A stretch of 12,133 bases of DNA, from contig DOZZ01000302.1 of assembly GCA_003517725.1 (NCBI GenBank), positions 1 through 12,133 of the forward strand, read 5' to 3'. Both the position numbers and the translations under genes were made by a program. Of the stretch, positions 1 to 7,449 are shown piece by piece (positions within the stretch are counted from its first letter, which is position 1; the number at the start of each line of letters is the position of its first letter). This DNA is from Bryobacterales bacterium (lineage in GTDB: Bacteria > Acidobacteriota > Terriglobia > Bryobacterales > Bryobacteraceae). Under the pieces are notes generated by a model that worked only from the letters and a program-made list of their open reading frames with translations, did no database searches and was not told the origin of the DNA.

Positions 1-350
1 ACGTTAGCAAAAGAAAAGAAGTAAAGGAATCCTAAGAAAACCAGGACGGTGATACTCCGTACAGAACGGCGGCATATCTCGGGTTGCGGGCGTAACACTC
101 CGCTCTCCTCGGCTAACCAGGTGGTTCATGGAATTCGCCGAGAGGTTCGCAAGAGCATTTCGAGGTCGGCACTATCACTAGTATTATCATACGTTTAGCA
201 GCCTTGAAAGGATTACTTGACAGCGGTCCCGGAACTGCACCGCTTGCCACGCGGCTAACAAGAAGGGCAGCGAGAAGACGCTCGGGGGCAGTTTTTGATG
301 TTGTGTATCAATCGGCACAGAAAGTGATTTCTAACGGTTTTGTTATGCCA
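1..350. other. Intergenic stretch without a supported gene
   Basis: No reading frame here looks like a real gene. The short open frames have no recognisable protein features, and the frame beginning at 204 lacks a good ribosome binding site. The first 50 bases are A-rich. There is a weak inverted repeat, CTCGGC (around 109-114) against GCCGAG (around 138-143), with a small AACCA/TGGTT hairpin between the arms. I cannot assign a function. It may be the downstream region of a gene that lies left of the window. Confidence 0.6.
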
Positions 351-409
351 TTTCTTATGGTAGCGTCGTCTTCTTCGATCAAACAGTTTCAGGCGGAGGT
401 GCCGTCATG
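351..409 (+). repeat. Leader-like repeat, copy A, with SD and ATG
   Basis: This is copy A of a diverged repeat shared with 751-811. The first 17 bases are identical in both (TTTCTTATGGTAGCGTC). The middle is similar but diverged, with a length difference of two bases, so the similarity does not preserve a reading frame. Both copies end in a purine-rich Shine-Dalgarno sequence (GGCGGAGGTG here), a short spacer and ATG (407-409). That arrangement resembles a duplicated 5' untranslated region or translation-start module. The function is unknown. Confidence 0.6.
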
Positions 410-631
410 CTCGTCCTTTTGACCCGCGGTGAACGCGCGATGTCCGCGTCGCTACCTAACCGCCGTTTTTGTCAGCCCCTCGTCTGGGAGACGAAACCAC
501 CAGGAGCAGAAACAAACGGCGAAGTCGGGCGTCATTGCGGGGAAGTAGTCCCCGGCTGGTTGCGGAAGGCTGACCCTCCTGGCAGCGCTTTCGGGAGTCG
601 ACCCTGCGCTGCTCCAAGCGACATTCGCTGA
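407..631 (+). CDS. Doubtful small ORF after leader copy A
   Basis: This is a 74-codon open frame starting at the ATG of leader copy A, with GGAGG placed at a workable distance upstream. The product (begins MLVLLTRGERAM, ends APSDIR) is arginine- and proline-rich. I see no signal peptide, membrane helix or familiar motif. It bears no resemblance to the peptide that would start at leader copy B. The start signal is the only evidence for it. It may be non-coding, or the degraded front of a former gene. Confidence 0.2.
   Translation: MLVLLTRGERAMSASLPNRRFCQPLVWETKPPGAETNGEVGRHCGEVVPGWLRKADPPGSAFGSRPCAAPSDIR
480..554 (+). other. Two short hairpins within the left intergenic region
   Basis: TCGTCT (480-485) pairs with AGACGA (489-494) over a GGG loop. 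CGGGGA (538-543) pairs with TCCCCG (549-554) over a 5-nt loop. Both stems are perfect over 6 bp. Neither is followed by a T-tract, so they are not simple terminators. They could belong to a structured RNA or be chance. Confidence 0.3.
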
Positions 632-750
632 TGCCAGATGCCGCTTTACAGGAGGTACTCGCCCCTCAAAATGGGTGTAACCCGCCCGCTCCGCTCAAAA
701 TCCGTATGGAACGATACAGTTTGCCAAATTCTTATAGTTTCATTATATTT

Positions 751-811
751 TTTCTTATGGTAGCGTCAGGTTCGTTCGATAGAAGGTTTTTAGGAAGGAG
801 GTGCTGTCATG
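751..811 (+). repeat. Leader-like repeat, copy B, with SD and ATG
   Basis: This is copy B of the element at 351-409, exactly 400 bp further on. It carries the same first 17 bases, a diverged middle, then a strong Shine-Dalgarno sequence (AGGAAGGAGGTG) and ATG at 809-811. The AT-rich sequence just upstream (around 727-750) also loosely resembles that before copy A. An open frame of 43 codons follows (809-940), rich in Arg, Pro and Ser, with no recognisable domain. Confidence 0.6.
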
Positions 812-940
812 TCGCGATGGCGCCCCACCCGGCCCGCAGCAGGCCAGCCGCAGAGATCGCCGCCCGTGCCCAGCCGATATTCTGTCCGACCACATCTACC
901 GTCCGCGGAACCTTCCGAAACGGGGAGAATCGGCGGCTGA
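809..940 (+). CDS. Doubtful 43-aa ORF after leader copy B
   Basis: The ATG follows one of the best ribosome binding sites in the window (AGGAGGTG, 6-nt spacing). The predicted peptide (MSRWRPTRPAAGQPQR at its start, ending SETGRIGG) is basic and proline-rich and has no familiar motif. It could be a leader peptide, a decayed gene start or noise. Only the start signal supports it. Confidence 0.2.
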   Translation: MSRWRPTRPAAGQPQRSPPVPSRYSVRPHLPSAEPSETGRIGG

Positions 941-977
941 GGCCGAACTTTTAGAGAGTTCATAGTTAGAGGGAGAG

Positions 978-1117
978 CGCCGACCCCTGCTTGCAACAAG
1001 GGTCGGCGGATCGGGTAGGCCCGAAGCACACTGTTGGCGTGCTGCTTTAACCTACCATCGTTTTTCTCCCTATCGCAAACCCCGGCTCGAGTTGCGGCGC
1101 TCTTCGTTTCCGAGCCG
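978..1117 (+). promoter_or_regulatory. Structured leader candidate: four consecutive hairpins
   Basis: Stem 1 is CGCCGACCC (978-986) with GGGTCGGCG (1000-1008), a perfect 9 bp. Stem 2 is TCGGG (1011-1015) with CCCGA (1020-1024) over a 4-nt loop. Stem 3 is AGCAC (1025-1029) with GTGCT (1039-1043). Stem 4 is CGGCTCG (1083-1089) with CGAGCCG (1111-1117). The block ends about 100 nt before the start of the secreted-protein gene at 1215. It could be a structured 5' leader, an upstream terminator cluster or a small RNA. It does not match the riboswitch consensus sequences I checked by eye (c-di-GMP-I, TPP, cobalamin). Confidence 0.4.
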
Positions 1118-1214
1118 CGACGAAGGCCATTAACAGCTGAGTGGGTTCGGCGGTGCACGTTCAAAAAAACGCCGGGACAGCTTGGCTTGGACATTCGTTA
1201 AAGGAGAAACCGTT

Positions 1215-2909
1215 GTGAGCTTAGAAAAACGATCTTGGCTTTTGCGCGGCGCGGCGCTCTTGGGCGTCGCGGGAATTGCGCTGGCTTTCACCTATTCAAC
1301 ATCCACCGGAGTTGACTCAAATGGCGTCTTCGAACTGGACGGCAATGCCCTCGACGACACAACACCGGGCGAGGATTGGTCGAGCGTAAATCCAGCTGTA
1401 CTTGCCAGCACTTACTCGGGACCGGCGATTGCTACCGCGTTCACAAAGAATGGGAGTGACGCGTTCAGCGGCGGCCAAACCAAGGACATCGTGGACACGA
1501 GCTCCTGGAAATGGTCAACCACGAGCAGTCCCGGGAAGGATACGCTCACGAACGCGTATGCGGCAGCTTACAACGTCCCCCGCGCGGACGATCACGTGAA
1601 CCCGAACCACCTGGTGATCTATTTCGGCGCCGACCGGTTCGATAACAGCGGCGCCGCACAGTTGGGCTTTTGGTTTTTCACAAAGAAGACCACACTGACC
1701 AGCAATGGCTTCAGCCCAGCCCACTCGGTGGGCGATATTCTGGTGCTGGTCAATTTCACAACGGGCGGGTCTCTTACTAATGTGCAGGTTTTGAAATGGG
1801 TGGGAAGCGGAGGCGATCAGAGGGGCGGGACTCTGAACAGCCTGACCAACGCGGCAAGCGCGTGCAGCATCGGTAGCGGCAGCGTGGCAACCGCATGCGC
1901 CACCACCAACCAGAGCGGTCCGACGCAGCTGTACTGGAGCTACACTCCGAAAAGCGGTACGCCTGGGATAGCGCCCTTGAACAGCTTCTTCGAGGGTGGC
2001 ATCGATCTAACGGCGCTCCTTGGCTCAAGCGAGTGTATCGCCAGTTTCATGGCCGAGACACGATCGTCGCCCAGTGTGGATGCCACGCTCCAGGACTTCG
2101 TTGGTCCCAAAGATTTCAACGTTTGCGGCATTAGTGTTGGAAAGGTTTGCAATGGCGCCACCACCAACGCCACCGGAGACGGGTATGTGTATAGCTACTA
2201 TGGGTTCGTAAAGAACAGCCCCTTCGGGTCGGCCAACGGAGTGTCGGTATCGGATCGCTATCAATCCGGTAAGGATTCGAATGGCAATCCAATTTATACT
2301 CAAGGCCCGGTCTACGCTCTGGGTGACCTCGCGCCCGGCGCGAAGGTCTATTTCCCCGCGGGGTTAACCTTCGATCAAGGCGGCAACCCCATTGGCGGAG
2401 ACACCTTCTCCAGTATCGTGAGTGGCGCCACAAACACGGTAACGGCGACATCCACGACGCCAAACATTAATAGCGTGAATGTTACGGCCACATGCCCAGC
2501 GCTGCAGGTAAGCCCGTCTCTCTCGATTACCAAAACCTGTAGTGTGTGCCTTGCGCAGCCAACTAATCCCGGTCCCGTGGTGACTGAGGTCACCTTCGGC
2601 GGAACGGTTTGCAACACGGGCAATGACGAACTCACCGGAGTAACCGTCACGGATAACCATCCGAACGCGTCGGTCACGGTGACCAGCACCACGCTGGCCA
2701 AAGGCGCGTGCACCGCCTATACCGGCTCGTACATCCCGCAATCGTTACCAATTACGGTATACGAAACTGACGGCATCACCTCACTTGGACTCGGCTTCTC
2801 GGACCAGACCACGGCCAGCGCCACATCTGCGTTAGGTGGGACAGTAACGCCGCAACAGTCGAACACGGCGAGTTGCACCATCTGCCCAGCGGGTAAGTGC
2901 GCCCCGTAG
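1215..2909 (+). CDS. Secreted protein of uncharacterised family with Cys-rich DUF11-like tail
   Basis: The product is 564 aa, using GTG at 1215 because AAGGAG lies about 9 nt upstream and a Sec signal peptide follows directly (basic KR near residue 5, hydrophobic to about residue 26). An in-frame TTG at 1182 would only add 11 residues before it. Residues 33-305 match, from memory, a secreted family of unknown function found in several phyla: an FELDGNALDD opening, GGQTKDIVDTSSWKW (86-100), a Tyr/Ala-rich AYAAAY stretch, YFGADRFDNSG, GFWFF (151-155) and FFEGGIDLTALLG. Residues about 434-564 are a DUF11-like beta-sandwich, here with paired cysteines (CSVC, CTIC) that could form disulfides or bind metal. 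No LPXTG, PEP-CTERM or membrane anchor follows. The protein is probably extracellular or periplasmic; the function is unknown. It is a single gene closed by a strong terminator. Confidence 0.9.
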   Translation: MSLEKRSWLLRGAALLGVAGIALAFTYSTSTGVDSNGVFELDGNALDDTTPGEDWSSVNPAVLASTYSGPAIATAFTKNGSDAFSGGQTKDIVDTSSWKWSTTSSPGKDTLTNAYAAAYNVPRADDHVNPNHLVIYFGADRFDNSGAAQLGFWFFTKKTTLTSNGFSPAHSVGDILVLVNFTTGGSLTNVQVLKWVGSGGDQRGGTLNSLTNAASACSIGSGSVATACATTNQSGPTQLYWSYTPKSGTPGIAPLNSFFEGGIDLTALLGSSECIASFMAETRSSPSVDATLQDFVGPKDFNVCGISVGKVCNGATTNATGDGYVYSYYGFVKNSPFGSANGVSVSDRYQSGKDSNGNPIYTQGPVYALGDLAPGAKVYFPAGLTFDQGGNPIGGDTFSSIVSGATNTVTATSTTPNINSVNVTATCPALQVSPSLSITKTCSVCLAQPTNPGPVVTEVTFGGTVCNTGNDELTGVTVTDNHPNASVTVTSTTLAKGACTAYTGSYIPQSLPITVYETDGITSLGLGFSDQTTASATSALGGTVTPQQSNTASCTICPAGKCAP

Positions 2910-2925
2910 CGTAGCCCCGATCACG

Positions 2926-2971
2926 AAAAAGAGAGGTGCCGTTTGAGGCTTTCAAGCGGCGCCTCTTTTTA
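2926..2971. terminator. Bidirectional intrinsic terminator between convergent genes
   Basis: A 15-bp stem with two G-T wobbles runs from AGAGGTGCCG plus TTTGA (2932-2946) to TCAAG plus CGGCGCCTCT (2952-2966), closing a 5-nt loop. TTTTT follows on the plus strand. AAAAA at 2926-2930 supplies the T-tract for the minus strand. It ends the secreted-protein gene (stop at 2909) and also the metalloprotease gene, whose stop codon at 2973-2975 lies just before it on the minus strand. Confidence 0.9.
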
Positions 2972-2972
2972 T

Positions 2973-5213
2973 TTAGTGGACTGAGAAGAATACAATATTA
3001 CCGCTTGGCGTCTGAGATCCAACAGACGCCTTGGCAGTAGCGCTGTAGGTTCCGGTGGGGTCTTTCTGCTGTATTTTGTAACTCCAGACAGCCTTTCCAT
3101 TTGAGTCTGTAGTGCCGCTGCCCGTAACTGTACTGCCATTCGCGCGGCTTAATGTAAACGCGACCGTAATGCCCGGAGCAGGCGCCCCGCCGTTCAGAAC
3201 CACAACTGTGACGGCCACGGTTTGGCGAGACGTATACGTGGAGCTCGGAACGGAAACCGTTACCGAGGGCGGCGGAGGAGCCGCGGCGGTGCAGTTCACG
3301 CTGCCTGTGCCCGCGTCCGTTCCGCTGCTGGCGGTGACGGTCACCGGGTAGACACCGGGGGTGGCGCCCTCCGGTACCGTGACGTTAAGAGTAACGCTTC
3401 CGGCTTGGCCCGGATTCAGCGAAATTGCTGTGGACGAAAGCGAAGCGGACCAACCTGACGGTTGGCTGGAAGTCAGGCTAAGCGTGCCGGCGGAACAACC
3501 GGAGCTGTCGTTGTTTGTGATCGAAGCCGTGTAGCTGGCGGTTCCGCCAAGATAGATGGTCGGGTTGGAAGGCGTCAGGGTAACGCTTGGGTTTGCATGC
3601 GTGCACGGAACAGCCCCATAGTTCACACTTATTGTTAAAGCGCTCGCGGTTGCGCTTTGTACGTTCAGCGAAACGCCGGTGTACGGGTCCTGCCAGGTTT
3701 GGCCGGCTGCCAGTGCAACATTGGTCCAGTTACTGTCGCCGGGCGTAAAGTCCAGCAGTTGTGTGTGGATACCGGTCTGGGAATCCTCGTAATGAATCAG
3801 AGCGCCCGAGTAGACCTGACTCGGCAGCGTTGAATCGTAGTTGCCAAGCGGCTGACGGTACTCAATCCAGAGCCAGGCGTTGTTACCAGCGCCCCGCTGT
3901 ACCTTGAGGGCCTGCAGTCCAGCCGGGCTGATTTCGAGCGGCTGCAACGAGTAAGTTCCACTGGTCTGGATCGTTTGATAGTTGCCCGGCGTCAGCCAGT
4001 TGAGCAGTTCCGCCTTATGAGGAGCATCGTACTGACCCAGCCCCGAGCCCATCGTTGAGAAGGTGGATCCGTACTCGTTGACCGTGCCCAGAACTCCGAC
4101 GGGACCGAGCGCCTCCGCGCCGAAGCCGCGTGAACTGGCGTGATGTAGCCCCAAACCATGCCCAGCTTCATGCGCGACCAGCGACACAGCTTGATCCTGA
4201 GTGCTCATAAACCTGCTGACTAGATAGGAGGTCGATGCGTTGAAGGACCCCGCCGGTGACCATACTGTGGTTGAGCCGATGGAAGACATTCCTGACCATC
4301 CGCATGACGGCGAGAGATCCGGAAATATCACGAACACGCCGGTGTAATTCAAGAAACTCACGCCTTGAGCGCTAGCGGCGGCTATCGCGTCGTCGAGCAT
4401 TTGAGTGAGGCCGAGGCAAGTATAGGAGCCGTTCAGCGTGTAGTACCCAAGCACGCTCCCGATGGCTGAGGCTTGGCCGTATGAGACTTCGCGCCAGAAC
4501 CCATTGAGCGATCGGCCGCTCGACCCGAAGAAGATGTCATTGACGGCCTGCGGGGTCAACGTGGGCGTCACGCCCGGAAAGGTGACCAGGAGCACCGCGA
4601 CATTCTGCGCGCCAGTGGTGCTTGGGGTGGCGGCGGTAGTCTGCGTAGCGCTGCTACTCACGGCTAATTGATTCCCGACAAGTACGCCTGTGGCCTGGAG
4701 CAGGTCGCCGTTTTTCCGTACTGGCGCGTCGGGCTCGTGAACGTCGAGAACCCGCGATCCGATCCTCATGCGAGTCACTGAGCGAAACGAATTCAGATCC
4801 GCGCCGTCAAAAATCCACTGCTCGACCGGCCCTTGCCATGTACCGTGCGTTTCCAGTAGAGTTGCCGAGTCCGGAAATTTTGCGGTCAGGTCAGCCACCA
4901 ATTCCGGGGAAAACGCAAAGGATAACGCCTGGGCCGGGTTGGTTTCGATCAATTGGCTCAAAGCGGCAGCCCGTTGTTCGATAATGGCTGCCGCCTCGTC
5001 CCGTAGCGCCAGCAGGCCAGCCGTTGTTGTGCGCTGTGCCTCGCCGTGGACGCGCAAAAGCTCATTATTCAGAGTCCGCAGGCGCTCCGCTCCGGCGTCG
5101 GGAACCTGCCCTAAACCCGATCCTGTAACGAACGCCGCGAGCAACAGAACAGACGCGATCTTAGCCACAGTTCTTCGGCCCTGACGGCTCACCGCAAGGT
5201 ACGATTTCTTCAC
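2973..5213 (-). CDS. Secreted M11/M6-like zinc metalloprotease with two C-terminal beta-sandwich domains
   Basis: The product is 746 aa and probably cleaves proteins outside the cell. I start at GTG 5213: AAGGAAA lies about 7 nt upstream, and a Sec signal peptide follows (basic to about residue 17, hydrophobic to about 33). The frame is open to 5327, but that longer start would overlap the end of the upstream protease gene. Residues about 40-165 look like a propeptide, partly helical. The catalytic domain spans about 200-530. It has the zinc motif HEAGHGLGLHH, with ligands H348, H352 and H358 and catalytic E349, and a Met-turn FSTMG (M388) after NEYG, the spacing expected of gametolysin-like (M11) or immune-inhibitor-A-like (M6) enzymes. 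Residues about 537-640 resemble an NPCBM-associated/NEW3 domain, and after a proline linker 650-746 resemble an invasin Big_1-type domain. It lies 59 nt after the S8 protease gene on the same strand, so the two are probably co-transcribed. The exact MEROPS family is uncertain. Confidence 0.92.
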   Translation of the reverse strand: MKKSYLAVSRQGRRTVAKIASVLLLAAFVTGSGLGQVPDAGAERLRTLNNELLRVHGEAQRTTTAGLLALRDEAAAIIEQRAAALSQLIETNPAQALSFAFSPELVADLTAKFPDSATLLETHGTWQGPVEQWIFDGADLNSFRSVTRMRIGSRVLDVHEPDAPVRKNGDLLQATGVLVGNQLAVSSSATQTTAATPSTTGAQNVAVLLVTFPGVTPTLTPQAVNDIFFGSSGRSLNGFWREVSYGQASAIGSVLGYYTLNGSYTCLGLTQMLDDAIAAASAQGVSFLNYTGVFVIFPDLSPSCGWSGMSSIGSTTVWSPAGSFNASTSYLVSRFMSTQDQAVSLVAHEAGHGLGLHHASSRGFGAEALGPVGVLGTVNEYGSTFSTMGSGLGQYDAPHKAELLNWLTPGNYQTIQTSGTYSLQPLEISPAGLQALKVQRGAGNNAWLWIEYRQPLGNYDSTLPSQVYSGALIHYEDSQTGIHTQLLDFTPGDSNWTNVALAAGQTWQDPYTGVSLNVQSATASALTISVNYGAVPCTHANPSVTLTPSNPTIYLGGTASYTASITNNDSSGCSAGTLSLTSSQPSGWSASLSSTAISLNPGQAGSVTLNVTVPEGATPGVYPVTVTASSGTDAGTGSVNCTAAAPPPPSVTVSVPSSTYTSRQTVAVTVVVLNGGAPAPGITVAFTLSRANGSTVTGSGTTDSNGKAVWSYKIQQKDPTGTYSATAKASVGSQTPSGNIVFFSVH

Positions 5214-5272
5214 GCCGTGGTTTCCTTTCCCTAAGGGGTGTTGAGGAACCGTTAATCCGAAGCCCGACTTCT

Positions 5273-7000
5273 TTAATGCTGAACCGTGATGACCGATGAG
5301 GTTCCGACGTTCCCCGCTGCATCCCATGCTTTGGCGTAGATGTTGTGCGGGCCGGCGCCGGATTTCCTGGTGTTCCAGTTGTAGGTATAGGGGGCCGAGG
5401 TCAGGTTGGCCTTCAGAACGTTGTCGATGTATATGCTGACCTGGGTCACGCCGACGTTATCGGTCGCGCTCACGGCCACCTGAGTTACGCCATTGACATT
5501 GCTGCCGTTGAGCGGATTCGTGACCACGACGCTCGGTGCTTGTGTATCGGCAGTGATGACGTTGCTAACGGTTACGGAAGCGGTCGCGGAGCCGACCTGG
5601 CCCGAAGGATCGTAGGCCTTCACCACCAGGGAGTGCGATCCGTTGGGGCTGGTCGCCGAATTCCACCCAAAGGAGAAGCTGGCACTGGTTCCCGTCGCAT
5701 TCAACACGTTGTCGACATAAAACTCGACTTTGGTGATACCGCTCGAATCAGTAGCCAAACCCTGTACGGAAACCGTCGCCGCGACGGTCGAGCCGGCCAA
5801 GGGGTTGTTGATCGCTACCGTCGGAGGCGGCGCCACGGCGGGTGCAACACCGGCCGCGCTCACAGCCCGGTAGGCGTTGATGCGGCCCCAGCCGAAGTAC
5901 TGGTCGTAACCGGGGTCGCCGATATCGTCAGAATTCTGCTCCAGCAAGCTCACCAGGCCCGACGCCGTCAGGGAAGGGTTCACCGAGAGCACCAAAGCCG
6001 CGGTTGCCGCCGCGATCGGCGAGGCGAACGAGGTGCCCCACCACGTGCCATAACCGCCGCCATTGTTGGTGGTCAGGATGTTGTCCCCGGGCGCCGCAAG
6101 GTCGATCCACGTGCCGTAGTTCGAAAAAGTGGCCAGCGTGTCATTGGGCTCAGTGGCGCTGACCGCCACGACGTTGTTGCACGCCGCCGGATAATATGGC
6201 GTCGAGCTGCTGTTGTTCATGGCCGAGGCAAAAATTACCGCGCCCTTGTTCCAGGCATAGTCCACCGCGCTTTGCAGTGTGCTGGAAGCACTGGACCCGC
6301 CGATGCTGATGTTGATAATCCGCACGCCATGGTCGGCCGCGTAGGTGATGGCCGAGGCGATGTCCGAATACGACGCGTAATCGCTGGAGTTCAACACCAC
6401 TAGCGGCATGATCGTGTTATTGGCGGCCAGACCGGCCACCCCGATGCCGTTGTTGGTGGCGGCTGCCGCAGTGCCGGCGGTGGCGGTGCCGTGGCCCAGG
6501 ACGTCGCTGGTGTTTGAGGTACCGGTCAGAAAACTCCAGCCGGGGACGAGCTTGGTAGCCAGGTCGGGATGGGTGCCGTCCACACCGGAATCGATCATGG
6601 CGATGGTCACGCCGGCGCTGCCGCTTGTGACATCCCAGGCGTTGGCTGCCTGCACCGTGGCCAGGTGCCACTGCGACGGGAAGTCCGGGTCATTGGGAAC
6701 GCCGCCGCCATGGGCCACGCCGTCGCGCTCGACAAAGGTGAACTGGCCACTTCTGAGCAGAGCGGCCGCCGCGCTGTCAAGAGTGCGCTCAGGACCTTCC
6801 AGAACCGTCACGCCGAGCGACGCAATGGAGCGGTGCGAGACGAGCCCGTGGGCCGCCAGCGTCTTGTGCATGGACTGTTCGTCCATGTTTCGAGCGGCCT
6901 GCACCAGCAGGCGCCCCCGAACAAACTCCTGCGCAAAAGCGGGAGTAAGGATCGTCGCGACGGCAGCGACAAAAAGAAACGTGCTCGCAAATTTGGACAT
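5273..7000 (-). CDS. Secreted subtilisin-like S8 serine protease with two Ig-like domains
   Basis: The product is 575 aa. It has a signal peptide (residues 1-23, hydrophobic FLFVAAVATIL, likely cleavage after AFA), an I9-like propeptide (about 25-95) and a thermitase/subtilisin-type catalytic domain (about 105-385). The catalytic triad is intact: D137 (AMIDSGVDGTHPDL), H170 (GHGTATAG) and S324 (GTSFASP), with N262 as the likely oxyanion residue. Two related Ig-like repeats follow (about 393-480 and 488-575), each with a [FI]Y[VI]DN strand and a [KA]A[YW]D loop, typical of adhesive or substrate-binding tails on exported enzymes. The ATG at 7000 gives the signal peptide, but no clear Shine-Dalgarno sequence precedes it. 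It is the first gene of a probable operon with the downstream metalloprotease. Its likely role is extracellular proteolysis, possibly including activation of that neighbour's proenzyme (inference). Confidence 0.96.
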   Translation of the reverse strand: MSKFASTFLFVAAVATILTPAFAQEFVRGRLLVQAARNMDEQSMHKTLAAHGLVSHRSIASLGVTVLEGPERTLDSAAAALLRSGQFTFVERDGVAHGGGVPNDPDFPSQWHLATVQAANAWDVTSGSAGVTIAMIDSGVDGTHPDLATKLVPGWSFLTGTSNTSDVLGHGTATAGTAAAATNNGIGVAGLAANNTIMPLVVLNSSDYASYSDIASAITYAADHGVRIINISIGGSSASSTLQSAVDYAWNKGAVIFASAMNNSSSTPYYPAACNNVVAVSATEPNDTLATFSNYGTWIDLAAPGDNILTTNNGGGYGTWWGTSFASPIAAATAALVLSVNPSLTASGLVSLLEQNSDDIGDPGYDQYFGWGRINAYRAVSAAGVAPAVAPPPTVAINNPLAGSTVAATVSVQGLATDSSGITKVEFYVDNVLNATGTSASFSFGWNSATSPNGSHSLVVKAYDPSGQVGSATASVTVSNVITADTQAPSVVVTNPLNGSNVNGVTQVAVSATDNVGVTQVSIYIDNVLKANLTSAPYTYNWNTRKSGAGPHNIYAKAWDAAGNVGTSSVITVQH

Positions 7001-7029
7001 AACGATGGAAATGTACTGTTTGAGACATT

Positions 7030-7059
7030 ACCATACGCAGGCCCCAACGCAACGGTAAA
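7030..7059 (-). promoter_or_regulatory. Weak candidate promoter for the protease operon
   Basis: Reading the minus strand, TTTACC (7059-7054) and TATGGT (7035-7030) are separated by 18 nt. Each matches the sigma-70 consensus at four of six positions. The -10 box would lie about 30 nt before the ATG of the S8 protease gene. The match is weak, and this AT-rich region offers others. Confidence 0.2.
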
Positions 7060-7384
7060 TCCGGCGAATTATTGGATTATTTTTTCAACATTGTTCGACT
7101 ATTTGTAACGTCACACATCAATGCAGTAGCAGTGCTGGCTTTTTAGGTTGTTTGGTAGTTGATTCTAATGTTCTTACCTGAGATGGTCGTTCGTCCTGAT
7201 TTCAATGCGTAGGACGAGCTTAGGATGGCCCGTAAAGCAACATCACACCTGAAATATAGAAGGAAAGCTTCATTACAATAGGGTGAAAATAGATCGGCGA
7301 AGCACGGCCACCAGCGCCTTGCGAGGATTGTCTTTTACTAAGAACTACCGGAAATTAGGGTGACCGTCAGCCCTGCGCGTGAGG
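7060..7384. other. Gene-free AT-richer region upstream of the protease operon
   Basis: This stretch is more AT-rich than its surroundings, and I see no supported gene in it. The one clear structure is a perfect 7-bp inverted repeat, TCGTCCT (7191-7197) and AGGACGA (7211-7217), with a 13-nt spacer. It lies about 190 nt upstream of the S8 start codon and could be an operator or a decayed terminator. Confidence 0.5.
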
Positions 7385-7406
7385 AACTTTTCAGAGATGA
7401 AAAGTT
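7385..7406. repeat. Perfect 9-bp inverted repeat abutting the tRNA 3' end
   Basis: AACTTTTCA (7385-7393) and TGAAAAGTT (7398-7406) form a perfect 9-bp stem with a GAGA tetraloop. The right arm shares its last base with the terminal A of the tRNA fragment's CCA end. No T-tract follows on either strand. It could be a recombinase-binding site beside the att core, or part of the processing or termination signal of the original tRNA gene. Confidence 0.5.
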
Positions 7407-7449
7407 GGTGGACCTGAAGGGATTCGAACCCTTGACCTCTTCCATGCCA
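7406..7449 (-). tRNA. 3' half of tRNA-Ala(GGC): probable att-site remnant
   Basis: Minus-strand reading from 7449: anticodon-loop remnant ATGGCAT (anticodon GGC in the canonical position), 3' anticodon strand GGAAG, variable loop AGGTC, T arm AAGGG-TTCGAAT-CCCTT, 3' acceptor strand CAGGTCC, discriminator A and an encoded CCA. The order and lengths fit tRNA-Ala(GGC) exactly. The 5' half is missing: upstream of the loop there is no CTTCC to pair with GGAAG, and no D arm or 5' acceptor strand. It cannot be a functional tRNA. A 3' tRNA fragment broken at the anticodon loop is the typical trace of tyrosine-recombinase integration, and a decayed integrase gene lies about 300 bp away. Confidence 0.85.

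Noticed and set aside
351..811. CRISPR or tandem-repeat array
   Set aside because: Only two diverged copies exist, 400 bp apart, with no regular spacing or further units.
978..1043. c-di-GMP (GEMM) riboswitch
   Set aside because: Stem-loops occur in the right setting, but the conserved GEMM core sequences and tetraloop/receptor pattern are not present by eye.
790..1194. A 134-codon minus-strand ORF
   Set aside because: No ribosome binding site or domain is apparent, and it runs across the four-hairpin block and leader copy B. The Arg-rich composition is typical of chance frames in GC-rich DNA.
5214..5327. Upstream extension of the metalloprotease to 5327
   Set aside because: It would overlap the end of the S8 gene and put 38 hydrophilic residues before the signal peptide. 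GTG 5213 has a Shine-Dalgarno sequence and leads straight into the signal peptide.
5345..6403. A 352-codon open frame on the plus strand
   Set aside because: It lies entirely antisense to the S8 protease, whose catalytic triad and domains are intact. The product is Arg/Gly/Val-rich with no domain, as expected from the reverse frame of a GC-rich gene.
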